Part shown: one piece after another, positions 1 to 7,756 of the stretch
Position numbering within the stretch: position 1 is the stretch's first letter
Layout: the number at the start of each line of letters is the position of its first letter
Assembly: GCA_910588215.1 (NCBI GenBank)
Contig: CAJUQJ010000083.1
Coordinates: forward strand, 1-8,302
DNA length: 8,302 nucleotides
Reading direction: 5' to 3'
Source of the DNA: an uncultured Lachnospiraceae bacterium
Lineage (GTDB): Bacteria > Bacillota > Clostridia > Lachnospirales > Lachnospiraceae
Position numbers and translations under genes: made by a program
Notes under the pieces: generated by a model
What the model saw: only the letters and a program-made list of their open reading frames with translations
Told to the model about the DNA's origin: nothing
The model's database searches: none

Positions 1-10
1 TGCCATCTTT

Positions 11-35
11 CCAGCAGTAAGCCTTATGCTGCTGG
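11..35. repeat. Short hairpin (7-bp arms) beside the left repeat copy
   Basis: CCAGCAG at 11-17 is the exact reverse complement of CTGCTGG at 29-35, giving a 7-bp stem with an 11-nt centre that can pair a little further (TAA with TTA). It lies downstream of the L,D-transpeptidase stop, with the short repeat copy at 39-70 in between. No run of T follows it on the minus strand, so it does not look like an intrinsic terminator. It may belong to the repeat or be independent. Confidence 0.4.
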
Positions 36-38
36 TGC

Positions 39-70
39 TAACTTAATGACATTGGACCGTGAACTGTAAC
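39..70 (+). repeat. Short copy of a dispersed intergenic repeat, inverted relative to the copy at 8043-8263
   Basis: TAACTTAATGACATTG (39-54) is an exact 16-nt match, in inverted orientation, to 8248-8263. TTGGACCGTGAACTGTAAC (52-70) matches the reverse complement of 8043-8061 at 18 of 19 positions. The copy therefore contains both ends of the long element but lacks the roughly 190 nt between them, like a deletion derivative or a minimal member of the family. It ends 4 nt before the L,D-transpeptidase stop codon. The GTGAACTGTAAC end of both copies points inward, toward the gene block. There is no transposase or ORF in it. I infer a non-coding dispersed repeat; MITE-like or REP-like are both possible. 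Confidence 0.7.
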
Positions 71-74
71 TATT

Positions 75-1481
75 CTAGTAGAACATTACGACCGGCGTGC
101 CCACTTCTACACTGTCATACAATTCTACCATCACATCCCGCGGCGTATTGATGCAGCCATGGGAGCCGTTTGTCTGGTAGATCGTTCCGCCGTACTTGCT
201 TCTCCAGGATGCGTCATGTATCCCGATCCCACCCTTGACAGGCATCCAGAAATCAACCGGTGAAGCGTAGCCCGGGCCTCGCAGCACACGGTTTTTCTGT
301 TTCAGATAGACATAATTGACACCGGAAGGCGTTCCCATTCTGCGGGAAGTATTGCCCGTCACAACAGGTGTCTTGAGCTTTAACATACCGTCCGCATAAT
401 AGTACATCATCTGCTCCCCCATATCGACTTCCACATAAGTATCGCCAATATCGTCTTTTCCCTGTCTCCAGGCTTTTTGTGTATATGCCGGTTCGTGTGT
501 CTCTTTTGTGCCGCTTAAAAATGCATCGGTGAGATAGGCTATCTCCGCCTTCCTATCCAGCTTATTGCCGTATATGCCTCCTTCAATGGTGACCGTCTCT
601 CCTCTTGTCGCTTTAAATTGCCTGCTGGCGCCTACGGTATCATATTCCTTGGCCAGCGTATCGATAAATTCCTCCACAGCGCTTTCTCGCAGCTTCAGAT
701 TCCCTTGGTCATCCAACGCGAAGCTGCCGTCCTCTTGCAATTCGATCCAGTCACAGACAACTGATGCGTCCACGGGAATCTGTTCCTCACCCATCTGATA
801 GATGATGCCACACTGTTGGAAAGCATTTACTTTCTCCCAAAGCTTCAAAGTGTCTTCCATCTGCGTGGACAGTTCAAGATCGTGATAGCAGCCTTCTTCT
901 TCTAAGTAAACTTCCGGCCGGGATTCTTCCACGGCACATAAGATCGCGGCTTCCGCCTCTGACAGAGACAAAACATCTGTTCTTTCATTTAGCAGTTCAT
1001 ATCCCTGTTTTGTTTTGATGATCGCTAGCCTTCTCTCTTCATCCGACTGTGCTCCTGCTTCCGAAAGGAAAGGAATATCGTTTAAAATATCTTTAAGCAC
1101 CTGTCTGTCAAAGGTTACCACAGGCATAAGTTCTACATTCTCACTGTGGAACAGACTGTCGATCCACACCCATGCATTCTGCTGCTGCAGGTAAATCTCC
1201 AGTGCTCTCGCGAAATCATACTGATAGTCGATTTCCTCTGCGGATATCTGCCAGGTATTGCCGTCCTTATCGTAGATCACAATACCGTCATAGGAGAATC
1301 CTTTTGCCAGTTCTTTATTCACATCGTTAATACTTCTCCCGGTACAATACACACCGTTGATCCATGTACCATATGCGAAGGCATTATGGTAGTAAATGGC
1401 CAGTCCGATATAAGTTCCCATCAGACTGACCAGAATAATGCACATAATAATCAATAAATGCTTTATGAATCTTTTCCCCAT
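75..1481 (-). CDS. Membrane-anchored L,D-transpeptidase (YkuD domain) with PG_binding_4-like N-terminal region
   Basis: Predicted peptidoglycan-remodelling enzyme of 468 aa, acting outside the membrane. L,D-transpeptidases form or exchange cross-links through a catalytic cysteine. Residues 9-30 form one hydrophobic segment after a basic N-terminus (MGKRFIKH), indicating an N-in signal anchor without a lipobox. Residues about 40-340 resemble the putative peptidoglycan-binding repeats (PG_binding_4) that often precede YkuD domains in clostridia. The YkuD domain spans about 347-468 and carries the expected motif: H422 in GIGIHDASW, then SHGCIN with H441, G442 and catalytic C443. All key residues are present and the C-terminus is complete (TPVVMFY then TAG). 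The ATG start is preceded only by a weak AAGGTGA 13 nt upstream. The gene follows ilvB by 75 nt with no visible T-tailed hairpin, so read-through from the amino acid operon is possible, as is a weak promoter of its own. The enzyme class is secure; the precise cross-link formed cannot be told. Confidence 0.93.
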   Translation of the reverse strand: MGKRFIKHLLIIMCIILVSLMGTYIGLAIYYHNAFAYGTWINGVYCTGRSINDVNKELAKGFSYDGIVIYDKDGNTWQISAEEIDYQYDFARALEIYLQQQNAWVWIDSLFHSENVELMPVVTFDRQVLKDILNDIPFLSEAGAQSDEERRLAIIKTKQGYELLNERTDVLSLSEAEAAILCAVEESRPEVYLEEEGCYHDLELSTQMEDTLKLWEKVNAFQQCGIIYQMGEEQIPVDASVVCDWIELQEDGSFALDDQGNLKLRESAVEEFIDTLAKEYDTVGASRQFKATRGETVTIEGGIYGNKLDRKAEIAYLTDAFLSGTKETHEPAYTQKAWRQGKDDIGDTYVEVDMGEQMMYYYADGMLKLKTPVVTGNTSRRMGTPSGVNYVYLKQKNRVLRGPGYASPVDFWMPVKGGIGIHDASWRSKYGGTIYQTNGSHGCINTPRDVMVELYDSVEVGTPVVMFY

Positions 1482-1556
1482 AAGACGTTTCCAGTCACCT
1501 TAAATTCAGTTTATCTTCCGTTCTTTGTAGCAGGACGTTTATCGAGCACTGATATC

Positions 1557-3239
1557 TTACGCTTTCTCCTGCTTCAGATCCAGTGCATCAAAAGCGTCTG
1601 TGATCGGAGCGCCTGCCGGTACCATCGGGAATACTTTGTCATCTTCCGGGATCAGGCATTCGATCAATACCGGTCCCTTCAAGGCGATCGCTCTCTCAAT
1701 GGCAGGAGCGACCTCATCCATCTTCGTCACACGGATGGCCTCACAGCCCAAGCCTTCCGCAACTTTACAGAAATCTACGCCGTCGTTCAACACGGTCTGA
1801 GAATATCTCTTGCCATAGAAAAGAGTCTGCCACTGTCTGACCATACCGAGTACATGATTGTTGATCACCACCTGGATGATCGGAATATGGTAACGGCTTG
1901 CCGTTGCCAGTTCGTTCATATTCATTCTGAAACAGCCGTCGCCCGCGATGTTAATACAGATCTTATCCGGACGCCCCATTTTTGCGCCCAGACACGCACC
2001 CAGACCGTATCCCATCGTGCCGAGGCCGCCGGATGTCAGAAGCGTCCGTGGCATGGAATATTTGTAATACTGAGCAGCCCACATCTGATGCTGTCCAACA
2101 TCCGTCGTGATCACTGCATCGCCGCCGGTGATCCTGTCAATCTCCTCCATAATGTACGGACAGGACAATGCCGAATGATCATAATTGAGTGGGAACTTTT
2201 CCTGCAGGTCAGCAATGTGCTGCATCCATGCCGTATGTTCCTGTTGTTCCAACTCTTTGTTGATCCTGCTGAGCACTTCCTTTAAGTCGCCTACCAGAGA
2301 AACATCTGTCCTGATATTCTTATTGATCTCAGCCGCATCGATATCGATCTGCAGTACTTTCGCGTTCTGGGCAAATTTCTGAGGATTTCCCACTACACGA
2401 TCGGAAAATCTTGCGCCCAACGCGATCAGCACGTCACATTCACTGACACCGAAGTTGGAGATCTTCGTGCCGTGCATTCCGATCATACCAGTATAGCGCG
2501 GATCGTGTCCGTCCATCACTCCTTTACCCATAAGAGTATCACAGACAGGCGTATCCATGATCTGCGCAAATTCTCTGACTTCCCTATAGGCACCGGAGAT
2601 CACTGCGCCGCCGCCAACATAGACAAAAGGTTTCTTTGCATTGCGCAGCAGAGACAACGCTTCCTGCAGCTCTTCCTCGGTATAGCAGGACGGCTGACTT
2701 GGCATCTGCGGTTCTTTTCTCTCATATGCACAGCTGTTAGAAGTCACATCCTTTGTGATATCTACCAGCACCGGACCAGGTCGACCGCTTCCCGCAATAG
2801 CGAAGGCCCGACGAAGTGTGTCGGCCAGGATCGTCACATCTTTAACGATATAATTATGCTTCGTGATCGGCATGGTGACACCAGCGATGTCTACCTCCTG
2901 AAAGGAATCCTTGCCAAGAGACGGAAGCACGACATTACAAGTAATAGCCACCATCGGTACTGAATCCATATAGGCAGTCGCGATACCGGTCACCAGATTC
3001 GTGGCCCCCGGGCCACTTGTTGCCAGACATACGCCCACCTTACCTGTCGCCCTGGCATATCCATCTGCCGCATGTGCCGCCCCCTGCTCATGGGACGTAA
3101 GAATATGATTTATTTCATTACTATGTTGGTATAAAGCGTCATATACATTAAGAATCGTTCCTCCCGGATACCCAAATACAGTATCTACTCCCTGCTCTTT
3201 CAGGCATTCCACAACGATTTCTGCTCCTGTCAATATCAT
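1557..3239 (-). CDS. ilvB: Acetolactate synthase, large (catalytic) subunit, biosynthetic type
   Basis: Thiamine diphosphate enzyme that condenses two pyruvates to 2-acetolactate, or pyruvate with 2-oxobutyrate to 2-aceto-2-hydroxybutyrate, the first common step of valine, leucine and isoleucine synthesis. At 560 aa it has the family's usual length. Order of domains: N-terminal PYR domain with FGYPGG and catalytic glutamate E51 in SHEQGAAHAADGYA; the SGPGATN loop; a central FAD/cofactor-binding domain with GARFSDRVVG; and a C-terminal TPP domain with the GDG (433-435) to NN (460-461) metal/TPP motif followed by LGMVRQWQ. The start is taken at the ATG at 3239 (MILTGAEIV), because GGAGG at 3245-3249 lies 5 nt before it. 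An in-frame ATG 12 nt further upstream (reading MEDN) overlaps that Shine-Dalgarno and is unlikely to be used. It lies 30 nt after ilvD. No ilvN/ilvH small regulatory subunit follows; the next gene is an L,D-transpeptidase. A catabolic AlsS-type enzyme is less likely given the ilvD/leuB context. Confidence 0.96.
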   Translation of the reverse strand: MILTGAEIVVECLKEQGVDTVFGYPGGTILNVYDALYQHSNEINHILTSHEQGAAHAADGYARATGKVGVCLATSGPGATNLVTGIATAYMDSVPMVAITCNVVLPSLGKDSFQEVDIAGVTMPITKHNYIVKDVTILADTLRRAFAIAGSGRPGPVLVDITKDVTSNSCAYERKEPQMPSQPSCYTEEELQEALSLLRNAKKPFVYVGGGAVISGAYREVREFAQIMDTPVCDTLMGKGVMDGHDPRYTGMIGMHGTKISNFGVSECDVLIALGARFSDRVVGNPQKFAQNAKVLQIDIDAAEINKNIRTDVSLVGDLKEVLSRINKELEQQEHTAWMQHIADLQEKFPLNYDHSALSCPYIMEEIDRITGGDAVITTDVGQHQMWAAQYYKYSMPRTLLTSGGLGTMGYGLGACLGAKMGRPDKICINIAGDGCFRMNMNELATASRYHIPIIQVVINNHVLGMVRQWQTLFYGKRYSQTVLNDGVDFCKVAEGLGCEAIRVTKMDEVAPAIERAIALKGPVLIECLIPEDDKVFPMVPAGAPITDAFDALDLKQEKA

Positions 3240-3243
3240 GTTA

Positions 3244-3260
3244 TCCTCCATTCCGAAGCG
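3244..3260 (-). promoter_or_regulatory. ilvB ribosome binding site inside a 17-nt sequence shared with leuB
   Basis: On the minus strand this reads CGCTTCGGAATGGAGGA, with GGAGG 5 nt before the ilvB ATG. The identical 17 nt lies at 7757-7773 in front of leuB with the same spacing. It decides the ilvB start: the ATG inside ATGGAGG is part of the Shine-Dalgarno stretch, not the initiation codon. Confidence 0.8.
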
Positions 3261-3269
3261 TTATGCCGA

Positions 3270-4937
3270 TCATCTCGGGATCTCTAAAATAGCGCCTCTG
3301 TTGCCACTGGTCACCAGTTCACGGTATCTTGCCAGATATCCACTCGTAATCTTCGGTTCTCTTGGCTGCCATCTTTCTTTTCTGGCTGCCATCTCTTCCT
3401 CTGATACCTTGACATCCAGCTTCATATTCGGAATATCTATACAGATGATATCCCCCTCCTCGACCAACGCGATGGGCCCGCCTACGGCTGCTTCCGGAGA
3501 TACATGGCCGATAGAGGCGCCACGGGAAGCACCGGAGAATCTTCCATCTGTGATCAATGCAACACTGGAGCCCAATCCCATACCGGCAATAGCCGACGTA
3601 GGATTTAACATTTCCCGCATACCGGGTCCTCCCTTTGGTCCTTCATACCTGATGACCACCACATCACCGGCTACTATCTTACCGCTCTTGATCGCCGCGA
3701 TCGCATCTTCTTCACATTCAAATACGCGTGCCGGCCCCTCATGGACCATCATTTCCTCCACCACGGCCGAGCGTTTCACCACGCTGCCGTCCGGAGCCAG
3801 ATTCCCCTTGAGCACTGCAAGGCCACCGGTTTTGCTGTACGGATCATCCACAGTTCTGATGACCTCTGTATTCTTGTTGACTGCATCCTTAATATTCTCT
3901 CCAAGCGTATTGCCGGTTACTGTCATACAGTCCGTATGTAACAGACCGATATCTGCCAGCTCTTTCATGACCGCATAGACACCGCCCGCCTCATTCAAGT
4001 CTTCCATATAGGTAGGACCTGCCGGAGCAAGATGGCATACATTCGGCGTTTTCTCACTGATCTCATTTGCAAAGGCAATATCAAAATCAAATCCGATCTC
4101 ATGGGCGATCGCCGGAAGATGCAGCATGGAATTTGTCGAACATCCGAGAGCCATGTCAACCGTCAATGCATTTAAGACAGCTTCCTTGGTCATGATATCT
4201 CTCGGGCGGATGTCTTTCTTCCACAGTTCCATGACTGCCATGCCGGCATGTTTTGCCAGTTTGATCCTTTCCGAATAGACTGCCGGGATCGTTCCATTGC
4301 CGCGCAGGCCCATGCCCAGAACTTCTGTCAGGCAGTTCATGGAATTAGCGGTATACATCCCGGAACAGGAACCGCAGGTGGGGCAGGTCTTCTCTTCAAA
4401 TTCCCGCAGTTCTTCATCACTCATGGTGCCTGCCGCATGGGACCCCACTGCCTCAAACATGGAGGAAAGACTTCTCTTCTGCCCTTTTACGTGTCCGGCC
4501 AACATGGGACCGCCTGACACAAACACGGTGGGCACATTGATCCGCGCTGCCGCCATCAACAGACCCGGTACATTCTTATCGCAGTTAGGCACCATCACCA
4601 GGGCGTCAAACTGATGGGCCAGCGCCATACATTCCGTAGAATCCGCGATCAGGTCTCTCGTCACCAGAGAATATTTCATACCGATATGTCCCATGGCAAT
4701 ACCGTCGCACACCGCGATCGCCGGAAAGACTACCGGCACACCGCCGGCCTGTGCCACACCAAGCTTCACGGCATCAACGATCTTATCCAGGTTCATATGG
4801 CCCGGAACGATTTCATTGTAGGAACTTACGATGCCGACCATCGGCTTTGTCATCTCTTCTTCCGTAAAGCCGAGTGCATTGAATAAACTTCTGTGAGGCG
4901 CCTGCTGAATACCGGCCTTAACATTATCACTTCTCAT
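3270..4937 (-). CDS. ilvD: Dihydroxy-acid dehydratase
   Basis: Iron-sulfur dehydratase converting 2,3-dihydroxyisovalerate and 2,3-dihydroxy-3-methylvalerate to 2-oxoisovalerate and 2-oxo-3-methylvalerate in valine/isoleucine synthesis; cytosolic. At 555 aa it matches the IlvD/Edd family. Visible motifs: SYNEIVPGHMNL (about 39-50), CDGIAMGHIGM from C77, NCDKNVPGLLMAA with C119 and K121 (the lysine carbamylated and metal-binding in this family), CPTCGSCSGMYTANSM with C185, C188 and C191, and LITDGRFSGASRG with S468, the likely catalytic base. The PGH in the first motif, where [2Fe-2S] members have PCN, suggests the oxygen-labile [4Fe-4S] type seen in anaerobes; this is an inference from motif type. 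The start ATG at 4937 has AAGGAGAAGG (4941-4950) just upstream. The gene sits between the membrane glycosyltransferase-like gene (93 nt upstream) and ilvB (30 nt downstream), consistent with one operon. No defect is seen. Confidence 0.96.
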   Translation of the reverse strand: MRSDNVKAGIQQAPHRSLFNALGFTEEEMTKPMVGIVSSYNEIVPGHMNLDKIVDAVKLGVAQAGGVPVVFPAIAVCDGIAMGHIGMKYSLVTRDLIADSTECMALAHQFDALVMVPNCDKNVPGLLMAAARINVPTVFVSGGPMLAGHVKGQKRSLSSMFEAVGSHAAGTMSDEELREFEEKTCPTCGSCSGMYTANSMNCLTEVLGMGLRGNGTIPAVYSERIKLAKHAGMAVMELWKKDIRPRDIMTKEAVLNALTVDMALGCSTNSMLHLPAIAHEIGFDFDIAFANEISEKTPNVCHLAPAGPTYMEDLNEAGGVYAVMKELADIGLLHTDCMTVTGNTLGENIKDAVNKNTEVIRTVDDPYSKTGGLAVLKGNLAPDGSVVKRSAVVEEMMVHEGPARVFECEEDAIAAIKSGKIVAGDVVVIRYEGPKGGPGMREMLNPTSAIAGMGLGSSVALITDGRFSGASRGASIGHVSPEAAVGGPIALVEEGDIICIDIPNMKLDVKVSEEEMAARKERWQPREPKITSGYLARYRELVTSGNRGAILEIPR

Positions 4938-4986
4938 ATTCCTTCTCCTTTATCTTAAAATATAGTACTTCGTCAACATTTTCTCC

Positions 4987-5011
4987 GGAATGCGCAGGCA
5001 ATGCACATTCC
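4987..5011. repeat. Hairpin in the gap before ilvD
   Basis: GGAATGCGC (4987-4995) faces GCACATTCC (5003-5011): nine pairs, one of which is G-U/T in RNA, with a 7-nt loop. In the polycistronic message it lies about 50 nt upstream of the ilvD start. It has no T-run on either side, so it is not a normal intrinsic terminator. An RNA processing or stability element between the membrane-protein and ilvD cistrons is possible. Confidence 0.5.
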
Positions 5012-5015
5012 TCGT

Positions 5016-5030
5016 TGTACAAAATGTACA
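5016..5030. promoter_or_regulatory. Double TGTACA palindrome (possible operator) just after the GT-C gene
   Basis: Two perfect self-complementary TGTACA hexamers (5016-5021 and 5025-5030) are separated by AAA, making a 15-bp inverted repeat. It begins at the base next to the stop codon of the upstream membrane-protein gene. The form resembles a regulator binding site, or a 6-bp hairpin with a 3-nt loop, but I recognise no specific regulator. I find no good sigma-A promoter between here and ilvD; a TTGACG at about 4970 has no suitable -10. Confidence 0.3.
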
Positions 5031-6662
5031 TTATTCAAACAAGATAAATCTGTCATTTTCATAGACCGCTGACAAATTAGCTTCTTCCAAGAAGCGGGTA
5101 AATTCCGTTTCTGACAAATACAGCTTCCATGCATCCCCTGTAGGATCAAAACCTGTGTCACTCATTTCTGTCCCAAGTAAAAGGTATTTATCAGCCAGGA
5201 CGATGTCGGCCTCCTTTGGCTGTTGTGTAATGCGCTCCGGCCCGATACCATTTAAGAATAACAGAAGATATTCCTGGTCACAGTCCGTAACTGCTACCCG
5301 CTCGACCTGCTCCCAGTCTACCTGTGCATAGGCATCCTCTATCGCAGATTCCCTGTCGCTGTATTGGGCCATATAAGAAGCGGAAAATAACAACGTCACA
5401 CACAGTATACCACACAGAACAGATGCTGTTCCGGGAAGATACTTCCACATACTCCGCCGTCTGTCTGTCTGTTCGCCAAGCCCGTGCAGCAGGCATTCTG
5501 CCAGATATTTGACCAGCCATGCAGCGGCAAACGCCAATATGACCCCGGCAAAAGAAAAAACACGGTAATAAGGCAGGGAACATTGCAGGAACAGCATAAA
5601 CGGTATACAGAGAAAGTTTACTATGAGGAAGATTTCCATTATCCTTCCACGATCCTGCACTGTTTTCTCCGGCATATATACACCATGCCTTAGATCACGC
5701 AAGAGCCGATACAGTAAAATGATCACACATAGAGCCGACAGCATCGCCAGCAGCACTGCACCGCCCATATAATATTCATTCAGCATATTCCGCTGCCAGT
5801 CTATGAATTTATGCATAAAACCTTCTCTGCCGACGCTCTGTATATATGGTGTCGCCAACATATATTCTATGCCGGCTCCCAGCGCATCAAAGGGCGCCTG
5901 CAGCAGAGCTGAGACATGTCCCATACCATAGTAACTGCTTCCTTCCGTCTTCACGAGCAGATTGGAGCCGATCGCCAACCAGACGATCCCATAGAGACCT
6001 AGGGTACAGACCGCGCTTGCCAGAGATGTAAGAATAAGCCGTACAAGGCTGCTATACTTTCTTTGAATGACCAGGATGACGCCGCCGGCCAGACATACAG
6101 GCACCACCGCGTACACACTGCTTGGTATGGCATACAGCATCAGGATAAGACTGCCTCCAAAAAGCAGATGATCCCTGAGCAGCATACGTTGTCCCGATAT
6201 AATGTGAAATAACGCATGGATAGATAACAAATAACAAAATGTCACCAGGGCGTAACCCCGGCCCTGCACGGCCAACTGGTTGACGATCTTCATCCCGGCA
6301 TAGATAAATACAGGAATAAGTGCCATCCCCCGACCAAAGCATTGCCTACTGATCACAAAAAGCAGTACCAGGCTCCCCAACGAAGACAGATAAGATATTC
6401 CCCGCAGTGCGATGATCGGATTGCCTAAAAAGCCGAGAAATGCCGACAATACCGAATACCCGATATGATTATTCGGCAGGGGCCAGTGAATCGCTGCATA
6501 GACAGGCCCCCTGCTTATAAAGTAGTAATAAGTATACAGTTCATCATACCATGGTGTCAGCGCAAACATCCGCCATCCATAATAACATGTCATAAAGACG
6601 AGAAACAGGACGAATCCCCACTTCTCTATATCAATTTTGTGTCGCTCACAGCATTGTTCCAT
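5031..6662 (-). CDS. GT-C-fold membrane glycosyltransferase-like protein (GT39/PMT-related)
   Basis: Polytopic membrane protein of 543 aa from the ATG at 6662. About 11-12 hydrophobic segments occupy residues ~15-438, followed by a soluble, acidic tail of ~105 residues predicted outside the membrane. After the first segment comes PWYDELYTYYY, with D40-E41 in the first outer loop, the hallmark acidic pair of polyprenyl-phosphate-sugar-dependent GT-C enzymes (ArnT, PMT, GT39). It is followed by PNNHIGYS (63-66) and QGRGYAL (135-137), both seen in bacterial GT39-like proteins. The role would be transfer of a lipid-carried sugar to an unknown acceptor outside the cell. The start is uncertain: the ATG lies 7 nt beyond the leuB stop with AGAGGA 12 nt upstream, while an in-frame TTG at 6686 has GGGAGA at good spacing and would overlap leuB by 17 nt. 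Either way it appears translationally coupled to leuB. It has no evident link to branched-chain amino acids. Family confidence is fair; substrate unknown. Confidence 0.82.
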   Translation of the reverse strand: MEQCCERHKIDIEKWGFVLFLVFMTCYYGWRMFALTPWYDELYTYYYFISRGPVYAAIHWPLPNNHIGYSVLSAFLGFLGNPIIALRGISYLSSLGSLVLLFVISRQCFGRGMALIPVFIYAGMKIVNQLAVQGRGYALVTFCYLLSIHALFHIISGQRMLLRDHLLFGGSLILMLYAIPSSVYAVVPVCLAGGVILVIQRKYSSLVRLILTSLASAVCTLGLYGIVWLAIGSNLLVKTEGSSYYGMGHVSALLQAPFDALGAGIEYMLATPYIQSVGREGFMHKFIDWQRNMLNEYYMGGAVLLAMLSALCVIILLYRLLRDLRHGVYMPEKTVQDRGRIMEIFLIVNFLCIPFMLFLQCSLPYYRVFSFAGVILAFAAAWLVKYLAECLLHGLGEQTDRRRSMWKYLPGTASVLCGILCVTLLFSASYMAQYSDRESAIEDAYAQVDWEQVERVAVTDCDQEYLLLFLNGIGPERITQQPKEADIVLADKYLLLGTEMSDTGFDPTGDAWKLYLSETEFTRFLEEANLSAVYENDRFILFE

Positions 6663-6669
6663 AGCAACA

Positions 6670-7752
6670 TTAAATCCTCTCTGCAAGAAGATCTCCCATC
6701 TGTCTGCAGCCTACCAGCGTACATCCCTCTGACATGATATCCGATGTGCGGTAGCCATCTTTCAATACCTGCTTCACTGCTTTCTCGACAGCATCTGCTT
6801 CCACATCAAGATCAAAGCTGTAACGCAGCATCATAGCTGCCGAAAGCACCGTAGCGATCGGATTCGCAATATCCTTCCCGGCTATGTCGGGTGCCGAACC
6901 GTGACTTGGTTCATAAAGCCCAAATTTCGTGTCGTTTAAGGAAGCGGAAGCCAGCATACCGATGGATCCGGTTACCATGCTTGCCTCGTCGGACAGGATA
7001 TCACCGAACATATTCTCCGTTAAGATCACATCAAACTGTGCCGGATCCTTCACAAGCTGCATCGCACAATTATCCACCAGCATATGTTCCAGCGTCACTT
7101 CCGGATAGTCTCTGGCAACTTCCTCAACAACCTGACGCCACAGACGGGAAGAATCCAGTACGTTGGCCTTATCAACACTGGTCACTTTCCCACGCCTCTT
7201 TCGGGCGATCTCAAAGCCTTTGACGGCGATCCGTCTGATCTCATTTTCATTGTAGACCAGCGTATCGACTGCCGTCTTCACGCCGTCTGACTCAGTCGTT
7301 TGACGTTTACCAAAATAAAGTCCGCCGGTCAGTTCTCTCATGATCATCATATCAAAACCAGCTGCGGATATCTCTTCCTTCAGAGGACAAGCGCCTACCA
7401 ATTCGTCATACAGCACAGCCGGCCGCAGATTAGCGAACAGATTCAGCGCTTTCCGGATCGCAAGGAGTCCGGCTTCCGGACGAAGATCGGGAGATAGTTT
7501 ATACCATGGTGATGTGGAAGCATCTCCTCCGATGGAACCCATAAGAACCGCATCTGCACTCTTCGCCGCAGCGACTGCTTCCTCAGTCAGGGGAACGCCG
7601 TAGGCATCAATCGATGCGCCGCCCATCAAGATATCCGTATAGCGTATCACATGTCCATATTTCCTGGCAACAACGTCTAAGATCTTTCTGGCTTCTCCCA
7701 CGATCTCCGGTCCGATACCGTCACCAGGAATACAAGTAATCTTTAAATCCAT
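6670..7752 (-). CDS. leuB: 3-isopropylmalate dehydrogenase
   Basis: NAD-dependent beta-decarboxylating dehydrogenase of leucine synthesis: (2R,3S)-3-isopropylmalate to 2-isopropyl-3-oxosuccinate, which decarboxylates to 4-methyl-2-oxopentanoate; cytosolic homodimer. At 360 aa it has typical length. Seen in sequence: IPGDGIGPEI near the N-terminus; the substrate arginines in LRPEAGLLAIR and FANLRP (R91, R100, R110); the IPMDH signature RELTGGLYFG with catalytic Y146; catalytic K195 in VDKANVLD; metal-binding D227 (VDNCAMQL), D251 and D255 (GDILSDEAS); and HGSAPDIAGKDIANP with D289-I290, as in NAD-specific members. The start is the ATG at 7752 (MDLKITCIPG), because GGAGG at 7758-7762 lies 5 nt before it. 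The in-frame ATG at 7764 is part of ATGGAGG and has no Shine-Dalgarno of its own. It is the first large gene behind the promoter at 7975-8003 and is followed with almost no gap by the GT-C gene. leuA and leuCD are not adjacent. Confidence 0.97.
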   Translation of the reverse strand: MDLKITCIPGDGIGPEIVGEARKILDVVARKYGHVIRYTDILMGGASIDAYGVPLTEEAVAAAKSADAVLMGSIGGDASTSPWYKLSPDLRPEAGLLAIRKALNLFANLRPAVLYDELVGACPLKEEISAAGFDMMIMRELTGGLYFGKRQTTESDGVKTAVDTLVYNENEIRRIAVKGFEIARKRRGKVTSVDKANVLDSSRLWRQVVEEVARDYPEVTLEHMLVDNCAMQLVKDPAQFDVILTENMFGDILSDEASMVTGSIGMLASASLNDTKFGLYEPSHGSAPDIAGKDIANPIATVLSAAMMLRYSFDLDVEADAVEKAVKQVLKDGYRTSDIMSEGCTLVGCRQMGDLLAERI

Positions 7753-7756
7753 TATT

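Noticed and set aside
1482..1556. Intrinsic terminator between ilvB and the L,D-transpeptidase gene
   Set aside because: No GC-rich inverted repeat followed by a T-run was found in the gap on the minus strand.
3238..3978. Plus-strand ORF of 246 aa opposite ilvD, and the other long plus-strand ORFs
   Set aside because: They lie antisense to well-supported genes, have low-complexity Ser/Pro/Thr-rich or unrecognisable translations, and show no conserved motifs. They are shadows of the coding strand.
4940..4972. Internal promoter for ilvD starting with TTGACG
   Set aside because: The only -10-like sequence at a usable distance (GATAAA, 16 nt) overlaps the ilvD Shine-Dalgarno and would start transcription inside it.
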